This document shows positions 26,527-35,823 of a stretch of DNA of 64,000 nucleotides, in pieces. The notes under the pieces are model-generated. The model was given only the letters and a program-made list of their open reading frames with translations, had not been told where the DNA came from and did not search any database. Position 1 is the stretch's first letter. Every line of letters starts with the position of its first letter. The position numbers and the translations under genes were made by a program. The stretch is from Paracoccaceae bacterium (GTDB lineage Bacteria > Pseudomonadota > Alphaproteobacteria > Rhodobacterales > Rhodobacteraceae), in the NCBI GenBank assembly GCA_033344815.1, contig JAWPMR010000001.1, forward strand, positions 2,714,136 to 2,778,135. Reading direction: 5' to 3'.

Positions 26527-26969
26527 TGAACGAAGACCGAAATGCTTTGGCAATTGCGCTTTTCAGCGAAGTGCTCGCGGCCGATCAGATGGTGCGGGCG
26601 CGGCTAAGCCGTGTTTTGCCCAAAGGCATGGAAATATCACATTTTTCGGTTTTGAACCATCTGGCGCGTAATGCGGTGGAGCGCACGCCGGCGCAACTCG
26701 CCGAAACCTTTAACGTCACGCGTGGCGCCATGACTAATACGCTGAGCAAACTAGAATGGGCCGGGTATGTGCATATTCGTCCTGATTGGGACGACGCGCG
26801 TCGCAAAATGGTGGCGATCAGTCCGGCAGGGCGACATGCGCGTGATCATGCTGTCGGGTCCATCACGCCCGTTATCAATCAGGTCGTCGAAAAGCTCGGG
26901 GACGACAAAGTGCGCGAAGCGCTTCCGATTCTGCGTGAGATCAGACTCCAACTGAGCGAAAAACCCTAG
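26526..26969 (+). CDS. MarR family transcriptional regulator
   Basis: A 147-aa winged-helix repressor. The recognition-helix region reads [25 protein letters not shown] and the wing follows ([19 protein letters not shown]), both typical of MarR proteins. The ligand and targets are unknown; being the last gene of the comF-grxC-amidase run suggests that it may regulate that run. The stop codon shares CTAG with the stop of ubiG on the other strand. Confidence 0.87.
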   Translation: MNEDRNALAIALFSEVLAADQMVRARLSRVLPKGMEISHFSVLNHLARNAVERTPAQLAETFNVTRGAMTNTLSKLEWAGYVHIRPDWDDARRKMVAISPAGRHARDHAVGSITPVINQVVEKLGDDKVREALPILREIRLQLSEKP

Positions 26970-27712
26970 TCGGGTTTCACACTGGCGGTTACGTAATTCA
27001 CACTCAGATCGCGGTCTGACAAACGCCATGACCATGTCAGAGGATTAAAAACAAATCCCTTGCGATCCACCGGATCCAGGCCGGCGTTCCGCATCAGATC
27101 GAAGAGTTCGTCGGGCGTGATGAATTTCGACCACTCATGTGTACCCTTCGGCAGCCACCGCATGACATGTTCAGCACCAATTATCGCCATCATGTAGGAT
27201 TTGGGATTGCGATTAAGCGTTGAGCAAATGTGCAATCCGCCGGGTTTCAGAAGTTGGCGGCAGGCAATCAGATAGTCGATGGGCGATGCGACATGCTCTA
27301 CCACCTCCATGTTCAGAACCACGTCAAATTGCTCACCCTGCGCTGCCATGTCTTCGGCAGTCGTGTGGCGGTAGTCAATTTTTAACCCGGATTGTTCTGC
27401 GTGGATTTGTGCAACAGGGATGTTGCGTTCGGCAGCGTCTGCCCCAACCACATCCGCGCCCAGACGCGCCATGGGTTCAGCCAATAGCCCGCCGCCACAT
27501 CCGATATCCAAGATTCGCAAGCCGCTGAAAGGGCTGCTCGCCGTGAGATCGCGGTCAAATTCGCCGGCAATCTGCGTGGTGATGTAATCCAGGCGGCAGG
27601 GGTTCAACATGTGCAGCGGTTTGAATTTCCCGTTTTCATCCCACCATTCCGCGGCCATTGCCTCAAATTTGGCGATTTCCGACGGGTCAACTGTGGTTTG
27701 AGGCGCTTGCAT
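26966..27712 (-). CDS. ubiG: Ubiquinone biosynthesis O-methyltransferase
   Basis: Performs both O-methylation steps of ubiquinone synthesis with SAM. 248 aa from the chosen start. Motif I is [23 protein letters not shown], and the N-terminal [30 protein letters not shown] segment is diagnostic for UbiG. The ATG at 27712 follows GGAGATAAGA; the ATG four codons upstream (27724) overlaps that site. It is divergent from the proline iminopeptidase gene with 48 bp between starts. Confidence 0.95.
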   Translation of the reverse strand: MQAPQTTVDPSEIAKFEAMAAEWWDENGKFKPLHMLNPCRLDYITTQIAGEFDRDLTASSPFSGLRILDIGCGGGLLAEPMARLGADVVGADAAERNIPVAQIHAEQSGLKIDYRHTTAEDMAAQGEQFDVVLNMEVVEHVASPIDYLIACRQLLKPGGLHICSTLNRNPKSYMMAIIGAEHVMRWLPKGTHEWSKFITPDELFDLMRNAGLDPVDRKGFVFNPLTWSWRLSDRDLSVNYVTASVKPD

Positions 27713-27760
27713 TCTTATCTCCATATGCTCAAGTGCATTTTCGTATTATATAGGCCAGTA

Positions 27761-28732
27761 ATGGACAAATTCTCGGACCAAAAGCGCGCAGTACAATATC
27801 TGTATCCGCCGATCGACCCGTTTGATCAGCGGATGTTGGATGTTGGTCAGGGACATAAAGTCTATCTGGAGCAATGCGGCAACCCAAACGGTATCCCGGT
27901 TGTGGTTTTGCATGGTGGTCCGGGCGGCGGATGCAGCCCCGCGATGCGCCGTTATTTCGACCCCGAAATTTACCGGGTGATTCTGTTTGATCAGCGTGGA
28001 TGCGGACGCTCGCGCCCCCACGCCAGCGTGACGCACAACACCACATGGCATCTGGTTGCTGACATTGAAACCATACGTCGTAATCTCGATATCGACTATT
28101 GGATCGTGTTTGGTGGCAGTTGGGGCGCGACACTGGCGCTGATTTATTCGCAGGCCCATGCTGACCATGTGCGTCACATCATACTGCGCGGCGTATTCCT
28201 GATGACGCAGGCCGAACTGGATTGGTTCTATGGCGGAGGCGCGGGCAAATTTTGGCCCGAAGTCTGGGAACGTTTCACGGCGCTGGTTCCCGAGGATGAA
28301 CGTGGTGATTTGATCGAGGCGTACAACCGTCGCCTGTTTTCGGGCGATATTCCTTTGGAAACGCGATTTGCCAAAGCATGGTCAGCCTGGGAAAACGCGC
28401 TGGCCTCGATACATTCGTCCGGTTCGACTGGCGATAGCCCCGGGGAATATGCACGTGCCTTCGCGCGGCTTGAAAACCACTACTTCTCGAACGCTGGATT
28501 TCTTGAGTTTGACGGGCAAATTCTGGCGCATGTGGGACGTATCGCACATATTCCCGGCGTGATCGTACAGGGGCGTTATGATATGATTTGCCCGCCCGAC
28601 AGCGCGCATGCGCTTGCCAAGGCATGGGGCAACTGCGACCTGAAAATCGTGCGTAACGCTGGTCACGCGTTGTCTGAGCCAGGCATCAGCGCCGAACTTG
28701 TGCGCACAATGGATCGGATTGGTGGTCGATGA
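27761..28732 (+). CDS. pip: Proline iminopeptidase
   Basis: A 323-aa alpha/beta-hydrolase that removes N-terminal proline from peptides. It shows HGGPGGGCSP (oxyanion hole), the DQRGCGRSRPH segment and the nucleophile elbow GGSWG near residue 118, all diagnostic of the family, with the catalytic aspartate in VQGRYDMICPP and the histidine in NAGHALSEP. The ATG at 27761 gives the standard N-terminus; the upstream in-frame stretch is antisense to ubiG. The next gene starts within its stop codon (ATGA overlap). Confidence 0.94.
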   Translation: MDKFSDQKRAVQYLYPPIDPFDQRMLDVGQGHKVYLEQCGNPNGIPVVVLHGGPGGGCSPAMRRYFDPEIYRVILFDQRGCGRSRPHASVTHNTTWHLVADIETIRRNLDIDYWIVFGGSWGATLALIYSQAHADHVRHIILRGVFLMTQAELDWFYGGGAGKFWPEVWERFTALVPEDERGDLIEAYNRRLFSGDIPLETRFAKAWSAWENALASIHSSGSTGDSPGEYARAFARLENHYFSNAGFLEFDGQILAHVGRIAHIPGVIVQGRYDMICPPDSAHALAKAWGNCDLKIVRNAGHALSEPGISAELVRTMDRIGGR

Positions 28733-29625
28733 CGACACGCCGATCAAACATTGACAGGCGGGCGCTTTTTGCCTCGGGTGCTGCGGCCGCGCTACTGGCG
28801 GCCACCGGTGTTTCTGCGCGGACTTCACCGGTGCAGGGAGGACATCTTCGCATCGCACTGTCCGGGGCGTTGCGTACCGATCGTTTTGATGCGCGCATGG
28901 CGCATGGGCTCTTCATGCAAGTCGCCATGGTTGGTGCGGCTTTCGAGACACTGACTGAAGTCTCTGCGGATGGTACATTGCGCGGCGAGCTCGCAACCAC
29001 TTGGCATGGTAGTACGGATGCTATGGTCTGGGAGTTTGATTTGCGTCAGAACGCAGTGTTTCACAACGCCAAACCCTTTGATGCGGAAGATGTGCTTGCA
29101 TCATTCGAAATCCATGCGGGGGCTTTGCTGTCCGATATAAAGCAGATCGAAGTCCTGAATCTGCACAAGATCCGGATCACGCTCTCAACGCCGGACACGG
29201 GTTTCCCTTACCGTTTGAGTGATCCAAGAACGGTCATCTATCCCGCCGGGCATATTGAGCAAGCAATGGCTGACGGCATCGGAACCGGCATGTACCGTAC
29301 GCATCGGTTTATTCCTGGCCGCCAGTTTGTTGGTGAGCGTGTTGGCGAGCACTACAAGGACCGAAATGCGGGTTGGTTTGACAAAGTTGAACTCGTATCG
29401 CTTCCAGCCGACGCGGTGCGGGCGGAAGCATTGCGCGATCACTTTGTGGATGCAGTTGATCTGACACATTCTGCTGATTTGCGTGGGCTGGATGATATTA
29501 CGATTCTTCCGGAAGAAAACTTCATGACATGCGCGGTGCGCAAAGAGCTTGCTTTGCCAAACAACGTCGGAACGCGCTGGCCCTTAGACAATTTGCGCGC
29601 TGCGCAAAGGTGGTGGATGGCCTGA
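28729..29625 (+). CDS. Short family-5 (peptide/nickel type) solute-binding protein
   Basis: 298 aa with a twin-arginine-like leader (RRALFASGAAAALLAATGVSA). The rest matches the N-terminal lobe of SBP_bac_5 proteins: FETLTEVSADGTLRGELATTW, then FDLRQNAVFHNAKPFDAEDV, then GTGMYRTHRF. Full members have about 500 residues, so this one lacks roughly 200 residues. The frame is clean and coupled to pip by a four-base overlap, and there are no transporter permease genes nearby. It may be a genuine short variant rather than a broken gene. Confidence 0.75.
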   Translation: MTTRRSNIDRRALFASGAAAALLAATGVSARTSPVQGGHLRIALSGALRTDRFDARMAHGLFMQVAMVGAAFETLTEVSADGTLRGELATTWHGSTDAMVWEFDLRQNAVFHNAKPFDAEDVLASFEIHAGALLSDIKQIEVLNLHKIRITLSTPDTGFPYRLSDPRTVIYPAGHIEQAMADGIGTGMYRTHRFIPGRQFVGERVGEHYKDRNAGWFDKVELVSLPADAVRAEALRDHFVDAVDLTHSADLRGLDDITILPEENFMTCAVRKELALPNNVGTRWPLDNLRAAQRWWMA

Positions 29626-29720
29626 CGCGATCGGGGGTTGCAGACTCCGCGAGGCAAGCGTATATGGATTTAAATAGCGGCATGTTCGGGTCCAAACCAA
29701 ACATTCCACCGGAACACGAT

Positions 29721-29743
29721 ACGGGCCGCGCGCCCGTTTTTTT
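29721..29743 (+). terminator. Intrinsic terminator upstream of rimP
   Basis: Stem ACGGGC / GCCCGT with a five-base loop CGCGC, followed by seven Ts. It ends transcription from the pip/solute-binding-protein unit and lies only 16 bp before the rimP start, so the rimP operon promoter must lie inside or before this hairpin, or read-through occurs. Confidence 0.8.
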
Positions 29744-29758
29744 GTGTCTGAAAGAAAA

Positions 29759-30337
29759 ATGACAAACGATCTGATTGCAAAAGCTGCCATCGACCGCCGC
29801 ATGGCCGAGATCATCACTCCGGTGATCGAGGATCTGGGGTTTGAGCTCGTGCGCGTGCGTCTGATGTCGGGAAAGTCGACTATTTTGCAGATCATGGCGG
29901 ATAAACCTGAAGGCGGTATCGAAGTCGATGACTGTGCTGTGATCAGTCAAGCAGTGAGTGCAATTCTGGACGTCGAGGATCCTATTTTGGACGAATACAC
30001 ATTGGAAGTGTCCAGTCCGGGGATAGATCGCCCCCTGACGCGTCTGAAAGACTTTGAGATGTTCGAAGGATATGAAGCAAAGATCGAAACGGGTGAATTG
30101 ATTGATGGGCGCCGCCGATTCAAAGGCGCACTGGCCGGTATTGAGAACAATGAAGTTCTGATCAACCTTGATGAAGGTACGATTGGCCTGAAATTTGACT
30201 GGCTGTCGGATGCCAAACTGGTTCTGACGGACGATCTGATCAAGGAAATGCTACGCCAGCGCAAAGCGTCTGGCGCGATTGATGAAACCAAGTTTGATGA
30301 GATAGAGACGGAAACGTCTGCTGAGGGAGACCAATAA
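29759..30337 (+). CDS. rimP: Ribosome maturation factor RimP
   Basis: Assists maturation of the 30S subunit. 192 aa from ATG 29759. The N-terminal half contains the RimP core [17 protein letters not shown] and the [11 protein letters not shown] motif in the middle; the C-terminal SH3-like domain follows ([17 protein letters not shown]). A GTG five codons upstream (29744) lies in the T-run of the terminator and is unlikely. It is the first gene of rimP-nusA-ylxR-infB, and its stop abuts the nusA start. Confidence 0.94.
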   Translation: MTNDLIAKAAIDRRMAEIITPVIEDLGFELVRVRLMSGKSTILQIMADKPEGGIEVDDCAVISQAVSAILDVEDPILDEYTLEVSSPGIDRPLTRLKDFEMFEGYEAKIETGELIDGRRRFKGALAGIENNEVLINLDEGTIGLKFDWLSDAKLVLTDDLIKEMLRQRKASGAIDETKFDEIETETSAEGDQ

Positions 30338-31960
30338 ATGGCCATTACATCTGCAAACCAACTTGAGTTGTTGCAAACCGCCGAGGCTGTGGCGCGTGAA
30401 AAGATGATCGACCCGGTGTTGGTGATCGAGGCGATGGAGGAATCGCTCGCCCGCGCAGCGAAATCTCGTTACGGCGCGGAAATGGATATTCGCGTTGCGA
30501 TTGACCGCAAGACCGGCCGTGCGACATTCACCCGTGTGCGGACCGTGGTCGAGGAAGAAGAACTGGAGAACTATCAGGCGGAGTTTACCGTCGAACAAGC
30601 CAAGCAATACATGGAAAACCCCGAGGTTGGTCAGCAGCTGGTCGAGGAAGTTCCGCCGGTGGAAATGGGTCGGATCGCCGCACAATCCGCCAAGCAAGTG
30701 ATTCTGCAGAAAGTCCGCGAAGCGGAACGTGATCGTCAGTTCGAAGAGTTCAAAGATCGTGCGGGCACAATTATCAATGGCCTGGTCAAGCGTGAGGAAT
30801 ATGGCAACGTTATCGTGGATGTGGGGGCTGGCGAAGCCATCCTGCGCCGCAACGAAAAAATTGGCCGTGAATCCTATCGCCCGAATGATCGCATTCGTGT
30901 TTACATCAAGGACGTGCGCCGCGAGCAGCGCGGGCCGCAGATTTTTTTGAGCCGTACCGCACCTGAGTTCATGGCCGAATTGTTCAAGATGGAAGTGCCG
31001 GAGATCTATGACGGCATCATCGAAATCAAGGCGGTTGCCCGTGATCCTGGATCGCGCGCAAAGATTGCGGTGATTTCTTATGACGGGTCGATTGATCCGG
31101 TTGGTGCCTGCGTTGGTATGCGCGGCAGCCGTGTTCAGGCGGTGGTGAATGAATTGCAGGGTGAAAAAATCGACATCATCCCCTGGAACGAAGACCAGCC
31201 CACATTCCTTGTGAACGCGCTGCAGCCTGCGGAAGTGTCCAAGGTTGTTCTGGATGAAGAAGCCGGAAAAATCGAGGTCGTTGTGCCTGAAGAACAGTTG
31301 AGCCTTGCCATCGGCCGTCGTGGACAAAACGTGCGTCTGGCGTCGCAACTGACCGGTCTGGATATCGACATTATGACCGAAGAGCAGGAAAGCGCGCGCC
31401 GTCAGGCCGAATTTGAACTGCGTACCAAGCTGTTTATGGACAATCTCGATTTGGACGAGTTCTTCGCGCAACTTCTGGTGTCCGAAGGATTCACCAATCT
31501 GGAGGAAGTTGCTTATGTCGAGCTCGAAGAACTTCTGGTGATTGATGGCGTGGATGCGGATACGGCTGCAGAACTGCAAGCGCGTGCGCGTGATGTTCTT
31601 GAAGCGCAAAATAAAGCGGCACTGGAAAATGCCCGCGCGTTGGGTGTCGAAGACAGCCTGGTTGAATTTGAGGGGCTGACTCCCCAAATGATTGAAGCAT
31701 TGGCCAAAGATGATGTCAAAACGCTCGAAGATTTTGCAACCTGCGCGGATTGGGAATTGGCCGGGGGCTGGACGACAACAGATGGTGAGCGCACCAAGGA
31801 CGATGGTGTTCTGGAGCCCTTTGATTTGTCTTTGGAAGAGGCGCAGAATATGATTATGACGGCGCGTGTTATGTTGGGTTGGGTTGATCCGGCAGAGCTT
31901 GAAGCGGCCGCTGAAGAAGAAGTTGAAAGCGAAGAAAACGCGGAGGAAGCCGAGGTCTGA
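30338..31960 (+). CDS. nusA: Transcription termination/antitermination factor NusA
   Basis: Binds RNA polymerase and nascent RNA to modulate pausing, termination and antitermination. 540 aa. Order: N-terminal polymerase-binding domain, S1 domain around residues 140-205 (NVIVDVGAGEAILRR), KH1 and KH2 around 230-350 (GACVGMRGSRVQAVV and LAIGRRGQNVRLASQL), then helix-hairpin-helix repeats with FAQLLVSEGFTNLEEVAYV. The last 20 residues are a run of glutamates and alanines. The length and the extended acidic tail match alphaproteobacterial NusA. The start directly follows the rimP stop. Confidence 0.96.
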   Translation: MAITSANQLELLQTAEAVAREKMIDPVLVIEAMEESLARAAKSRYGAEMDIRVAIDRKTGRATFTRVRTVVEEEELENYQAEFTVEQAKQYMENPEVGQQLVEEVPPVEMGRIAAQSAKQVILQKVREAERDRQFEEFKDRAGTIINGLVKREEYGNVIVDVGAGEAILRRNEKIGRESYRPNDRIRVYIKDVRREQRGPQIFLSRTAPEFMAELFKMEVPEIYDGIIEIKAVARDPGSRAKIAVISYDGSIDPVGACVGMRGSRVQAVVNELQGEKIDIIPWNEDQPTFLVNALQPAEVSKVVLDEEAGKIEVVVPEEQLSLAIGRRGQNVRLASQLTGLDIDIMTEEQESARRQAEFELRTKLFMDNLDLDEFFAQLLVSEGFTNLEEVAYVELEELLVIDGVDADTAAELQARARDVLEAQNKAALENARALGVEDSLVEFEGLTPQMIEALAKDDVKTLEDFATCADWELAGGWTTTDGERTKDDGVLEPFDLSLEEAQNMIMTARVMLGWVDPAELEAAAEEEVESEENAEEAEV

Positions 31961-31979
31961 TCGCAGGCCTCGGGGTCTC

Positions 31980-32603
31980 ATGATGGGTCGCGGTGGCGCT
32001 CCAAAAGACCACGATGATGGTCCCGAACGCAAGTGCATTGCAACGGGCGAGGTGCAGCCGATATTTGGGCTGATCCGCTTTGTGGCCGGACCAGACGGGC
32101 AGATTTTTCCGGATATTCTGGGAAAACTGCCGGGACGTGGTATTTATGTTTCGGCGCAACGTACCGCGTTGGAGAAGGCCGTCAAAAAGAGGCTTTTCGC
32201 GCGTGGAGCAAAGCAACCGGTGACTGTCCCGGAAAACCTCGTGGCGGAGGTCGAACGGCTGATGGTGCGGCGCGTGGTCGAGTTGATTTCGCTGCAACGC
32301 AAGGCAGGCAAGGCGGTTGCAGGATACGAAAAGGTTAAGAACTGGCTTCAAATGGAAGAAGCTGAAGTCTTGATTCAGGCGATCGATGGGTCTGGACGCG
32401 GGAAATCAAAACTGAGTACGCCTCACTATGGAACGTACATCGGTTGTTTGACTGCAGATGAATTGGGTTTGGCATTTGGACGCCAAACTGTGATACATGG
32501 GGCGCTCGCCTCTGGTGGACTCACTCAACGTGTTGTAGAGGAAGCCCAGCGACTAAAAGGCGTGCGCGAAAACGAGGGTGGCAACGGCCACTCGAAAGGA
32601 TAG
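31980..32603 (+). CDS. RNA-binding protein: YlxR (DUF448) fused to an L7Ae-like domain
   Basis: 207 aa. Residues 15-90 form the YlxR domain with RKCIATGEVQP and LPGRGIYVSA. Residues 105-200 resemble the ribosomal protein L7Ae/L30e fold (ISLQRKAGKAVAGYEKVK, VLIQAIDGSGRGKSKL). This fusion is normal for alphaproteobacteria between nusA and infB. The function is thought to concern RNA or nucleoid binding, but is not settled. Two consecutive ATGs (31980, 31983) are both possible starts, 20 bp after the nusA stop. Confidence 0.9.
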   Translation: MMGRGGAPKDHDDGPERKCIATGEVQPIFGLIRFVAGPDGQIFPDILGKLPGRGIYVSAQRTALEKAVKKRLFARGAKQPVTVPENLVAEVERLMVRRVVELISLQRKAGKAVAGYEKVKNWLQMEEAEVLIQAIDGSGRGKSKLSTPHYGTYIGCLTADELGLAFGRQTVIHGALASGGLTQRVVEEAQRLKGVRENEGGNGHSKG

Positions 32604-32612
32604 ACGAGCTTC

Positions 32613-35087
32613 ATGAGCGATACTGACGGCAAAAAAACATTGGGTCTGCGTGGCGGTGGCGCGCGTCCGGGCAACGTAAAGCAAAGCTTTAGTCACGGAC
32701 GGACCAAAAACGTCGTGGTGGAGACCAAACGCAAGCGCGTTGTGGTGCCAAAGCCGGGCGTAGGTAAAACTGGATCTGGTGGTGCAGCCGTGGGCGATCC
32801 ATCTAAACGGCCAGCAGGTATTTCTGACGCGGAGATGGAACGCCGGCTGAAAGCCGTTCAGGCAGCAAAGGCGCGTGAAGTCGAAGAATCTGCGGCACGG
32901 GCTGCCGAAGAAAAGGCGCGTGCTGAAGATCGCGAACGCCGCCGGGCTGAGATTGAAGAAAAAGAGCGCGTGGAACGCGAGCGTGAGGAAAGCCTTAAGG
33001 CGAAGGCCGAGGAAGACGCACGTCGCAAGGAAGAGGCTGAAGCGGCAGCAAAAGCCGCTGCGGCACCGGCAGAAGAACCCGTGGTTGCACGCCCCGTCAG
33101 CACCAAGGCACCGGATAGCGCACCGCGAAAACAGCCGGAGCGTGAACGGGACAACAACAAGCGCGGCAAAGGCGGTGAAGACAATCGCCGTTCGGGTAAA
33201 CTGACGCTGAACCAGGCTCTGTCTGGCCGCGAAGGTGGACGCCAACGCTCCATGGCGCAAATGAAACGCAAGCAAGAGCGCGCGCGTCTCAAGGCAATGG
33301 GTGGCACTGTCGAGCGAGAAAAGGTTGTGCGTGACGTGCAGCTTCCCGAGGCGATTGTTGTATCTGAGTTGGCGGTTCGGATGGCCGAACGTGTTGGCGA
33401 AGTGGTCAAGGCGCTGATGAACAACGGCCTGATGGTAACGCAGAACGAGACGATTGACGCAGACACAGCCGAACTCATCATCGAAGAGTTCGGCCACAAA
33501 GTGGTGCGCGTGTCGGATGCTGACGTCGAAGATGTGATCAACGAAGTCGAAGACGACGAAAAAGATCTGCAAGCCCGACCTCCGGTCATTACAATCATGG
33601 GTCACGTCGATCACGGGAAAACATCACTTCTGGACGCGATCCGAAACGCCAAGGTTGTCGCTGGCGAAGCCGGTGGGATCACTCAGCACATTGGGGCCTA
33701 TCAGGTCACCACGGATGGCGGTCAGGTACTGAGTTTCCTGGATACACCGGGTCACGCTGCCTTTACGTCCATGCGGTCGCGCGGCGCGCAGGTGACGGAT
33801 ATCGTGGTGTTGGTGGTTGCCGCTGATGATGCGGTGATGCCTCAGACGATCGAGGCGATCAACCATGCCAAGGCTGCTCAGGTGCCAATGATCGTCGCGA
33901 TCAACAAGATTGACCGTCCGGCAGCCGATCCCACCAAGGTTCGAACTGACCTTCTGCAACACGAAGTAATTGTTGAAGAAATGTCCGGTGAAGTTCAGGA
34001 CGTTGAGGTCTCAGCCATTACCGGTCAAGGACTCGATAAGCTGCTTGAGGCGATTGCGCTGCAGGCGGAGATTCTCGAACTTAAAGCGAACCCGGATCGG
34101 GCAGCACAAGGTGCCGTCATCGAAGCGCAACTTGATGTCGGCCGCGGTCCTGTTGCCACTGTTCTGGTTCAGAATGGTACGCTGCGCCAAGGCGATATCT
34201 TTGTTGTTGGCGAGCAATACGGTAAAGTTCGTGCGCTGATCAACGATCAGGGCGAACGCGTGAAAGAGGCCGGACCTTCTGTGCCAGTCGAAGTGCTGGG
34301 TCTCAACGGTACACCTGAAGCAGGTGACGTTCTGAACGTGACAGAAACCGAAGCGCAGGCGCGTGAAATTGCATCTTATCGTGCCAATGCCGCCAAAGAC
34401 AAACGCGCGGCAGCTGGTGCGGCGACAACGCTTGAACAGTTGATGGCAAACGCCAAGGCGGATGAGAATGTCAACGAATTGCCTATTCTGGTGAAGGCGG
34501 ATGTGCAGGGATCTGCCGAAGCAATCGTCCAGGCGATGGAGAAAATTGGCAACGACGAGGTCCGCGTGCGTGTGCTGCACTCTGGTGTGGGCGCGATCAC
34601 CGAAACCGACGTTGGGCTTGCCGAAGCATCTGGCGCGCCGATCATGGGCTTCAATGTGCGTGCGAATACCTCTGCGCGCAACACAGCGAATCAAAAAGGC
34701 GTGGAGATCCGTTACTATTCGGTCATTTATGATCTTGTGGACGATGTGAAGGCGGCTGCGTCAGGCCTGCTCAGTGCAGAAATTCGCGAGAATTTCATCG
34801 GCTATGCGACGATCAAGGAGGTCTTCAAAGTCACGGGTGTTGGTAAGGTTGCCGGGTGTCTGGTCACGGAAGGTGTTGCTCGGAGATCCGCTGGCGTTCG
34901 TTTGCTACGTGACAATGTCGTGATTCATGAAGGTACATTGAAAACACTGAAGCGCTTCAAAGATGAAGTAGCTGAGGTTCAATCGGGTCAGGAATGCGGT
35001 ATGGCTTTTGAGAACTACGATGACATTCGTGCCGATGATGTTATTGAAATCTTCGAACGTGAAGAGATCACGCGCACGCTTAGCTGA
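32613..35087 (+). CDS. infB: Translation initiation factor IF-2
   Basis: GTPase that places initiator tRNA on the 30S subunit. 824 aa. The N-terminal third is a charged, alanine-, arginine- and glutamate-rich region (coiled-coil-like [19 protein letters not shown]), of variable sequence in the family. The G domain begins at about residue 325 with [11 protein letters not shown] (G1), DTPGHAAF (G3) and NKID (G4). The C-terminal domains end with the EEITRTLS tail. It ends the rimP operon and is followed by a strong terminator 25 bp downstream. Confidence 0.97.
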   Translation: MSDTDGKKTLGLRGGGARPGNVKQSFSHGRTKNVVVETKRKRVVVPKPGVGKTGSGGAAVGDPSKRPAGISDAEMERRLKAVQAAKAREVEESAARAAEEKARAEDRERRRAEIEEKERVEREREESLKAKAEEDARRKEEAEAAAKAAAAPAEEPVVARPVSTKAPDSAPRKQPERERDNNKRGKGGEDNRRSGKLTLNQALSGREGGRQRSMAQMKRKQERARLKAMGGTVEREKVVRDVQLPEAIVVSELAVRMAERVGEVVKALMNNGLMVTQNETIDADTAELIIEEFGHKVVRVSDADVEDVINEVEDDEKDLQARPPVITIMGHVDHGKTSLLDAIRNAKVVAGEAGGITQHIGAYQVTTDGGQVLSFLDTPGHAAFTSMRSRGAQVTDIVVLVVAADDAVMPQTIEAINHAKAAQVPMIVAINKIDRPAADPTKVRTDLLQHEVIVEEMSGEVQDVEVSAITGQGLDKLLEAIALQAEILELKANPDRAAQGAVIEAQLDVGRGPVATVLVQNGTLRQGDIFVVGEQYGKVRALINDQGERVKEAGPSVPVEVLGLNGTPEAGDVLNVTETEAQAREIASYRANAAKDKRAAAGAATTLEQLMANAKADENVNELPILVKADVQGSAEAIVQAMEKIGNDEVRVRVLHSGVGAITETDVGLAEASGAPIMGFNVRANTSARNTANQKGVEIRYYSVIYDLVDDVKAAASGLLSAEIRENFIGYATIKEVFKVTGVGKVAGCLVTEGVARRSAGVRLLRDNVVIHEGTLKTLKRFKDEVAEVQSGQECGMAFENYDDIRADDVIEIFEREEITRTLS

Positions 35088-35112
35088 TCCAAAAACCGAT
35101 GACGCAAAGAAG

Positions 35113-35141
35113 AGAGACAGCCACCCGGCTGTCTCTTTTTT
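35113..35141 (+). terminator. Intrinsic terminator after infB
   Basis: Perfect 10-bp stem AGAGACAGCC / GGCTGTCTCT with an ACCC loop, followed by six Ts. On the minus strand it also follows the stop of the 44-aa gene by 17 bp, so it may serve both genes. Confidence 0.92.
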
Positions 35142-35157
35142 ATTTCTTCTCAGGAAG

Positions 35158-35292
35158 TTACGCAGCTTTTATGACGGGCGCGCCAGCAAAACTGGTGTCA
35201 TCTACCCTAACGACAATACGCCCATCCGGCAACGCACGTACATACGTACCTTGTATGGAAATTGCGCTCCCAAGTGTGATCGTCCTTAACAT
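35158..35292 (-). CDS. Small protein of 44 aa behind a CtrA-type site
   Basis: The product reads MLRTITLGSAISIQGTYVRA, then LPDGRIVVRVDDTSFAGAPV and ends IKAA. It looks like a compact beta-rich, basic cytoplasmic protein without signal peptide or membrane helix. Strong support for translation: GGGGAGGAAA lies 4 bp before the ATG (35290-35292). Between mutT and this gene sits a perfect TTAA-N7-TTAA site, 59 bp upstream of the start. The 10-bp-stem terminator follows its stop. I recall similar very short MLRTITLGS proteins in Roseobacter genomes but cannot verify it. No function is assigned. Confidence 0.72.
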   Translation of the reverse strand: MLRTITLGSAISIQGTYVRALPDGRIVVRVDDTSFAGAPVIKAA

Positions 35293-35351
35293 GCCGTTTC
35301 CTCCCCAGGATCATGACATCTAAACTCTACTCAAGAATGACAAAATTACTA

Positions 35352-35366
35352 TTAACAATGTGTTAA
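35352..35366 (-). promoter_or_regulatory. CtrA-type binding site (TTAA-N7-TTAA)
   Basis: TTAA at 35352-35355 and TTAA at 35363-35366 are separated by exactly seven bases, the full consensus for the alphaproteobacterial cell-cycle regulator CtrA. Its distance to the 44-aa gene (59 bp) is right for a site overlapping the -35 region of that gene's promoter. The flanking DNA is AT-rich, so chance occurrence is possible. Confidence 0.5.
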
Positions 35367-35419
35367 AATACACTTAATGGGCGAAAAATTGCAAACTATT
35401 TGGCGTCGATTTCTTAAAG

Positions 35420-35818
35420 TCACAACCAATCGCGCAAAATGGGAATAAGGGGGACGTCGGCCTCGGGCATGGGAAAGTCTTTCAAAGCGCCCGGGCGGAC
35501 CCATTTCAGCAGCTGGTTTTCTCGGGAGGTAGGGGTTCCTTCCCATTTGCGGCAGGCAAACAAAGGCATCAAAAGATGGAATGTTTCATAGCTGTGGCTC
35601 GCGAAGGTCAGTGGGGCCAGGCAAGACGTCCAAGTGTTGATTCCAAGTTCTTCTTCCAGTTCCCGGATGAGCGCAATTTCGGGTGTCTCACCTGCCTCAA
35701 CTTTGCCACCGGGAAACTCCCATAGCCCCGCCATGGATTTCCCTTCTGGCCTTTGCGCCAGCAGCACGCGACCATCCGGATCAATCAAGGCAACAGCAGA
35801 CACAAGTACAGTTTTCAT
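35420..35818 (-). CDS. mutT: 8-oxo-dGTP diphosphatase MutT
   Basis: Removes oxidised dGTP from the nucleotide pool. 132 aa. The Nudix box is GKVEAGETPEIALIRELEEELG, preceded by the typical LLAQRPEGKSMAGLWEFPGG. The ATG at 35818 starts just inside the 3' end of the argJ stop region (argJ stop at 35824-35826); a TTG at 35827 would overlap argJ. The neighbours argJ and the parvulin-type isomerase lie upstream on the same strand and are likely one transcript. Confidence 0.9.
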   Translation of the reverse strand: MKTVLVSAVALIDPDGRVLLAQRPEGKSMAGLWEFPGGKVEAGETPEIALIRELEEELGINTWTSCLAPLTFASHSYETFHLLMPLFACRKWEGTPTSRENQLLKWVRPGALKDFPMPEADVPLIPILRDWL

Positions 35819-35823
35819 CAAAA

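Noticed and set aside
30251-32038. A 595-codon open frame antisense to nusA
   Set aside because: It lies wholly against a well-supported nusA and its product is rich in histidine, phenylalanine and arginine in a pattern expected from reversed alphaproteobacterial codon use. No motif is present. Similar antisense frames over ABC, infB, maeB and argJ genes were dropped for the same reason.
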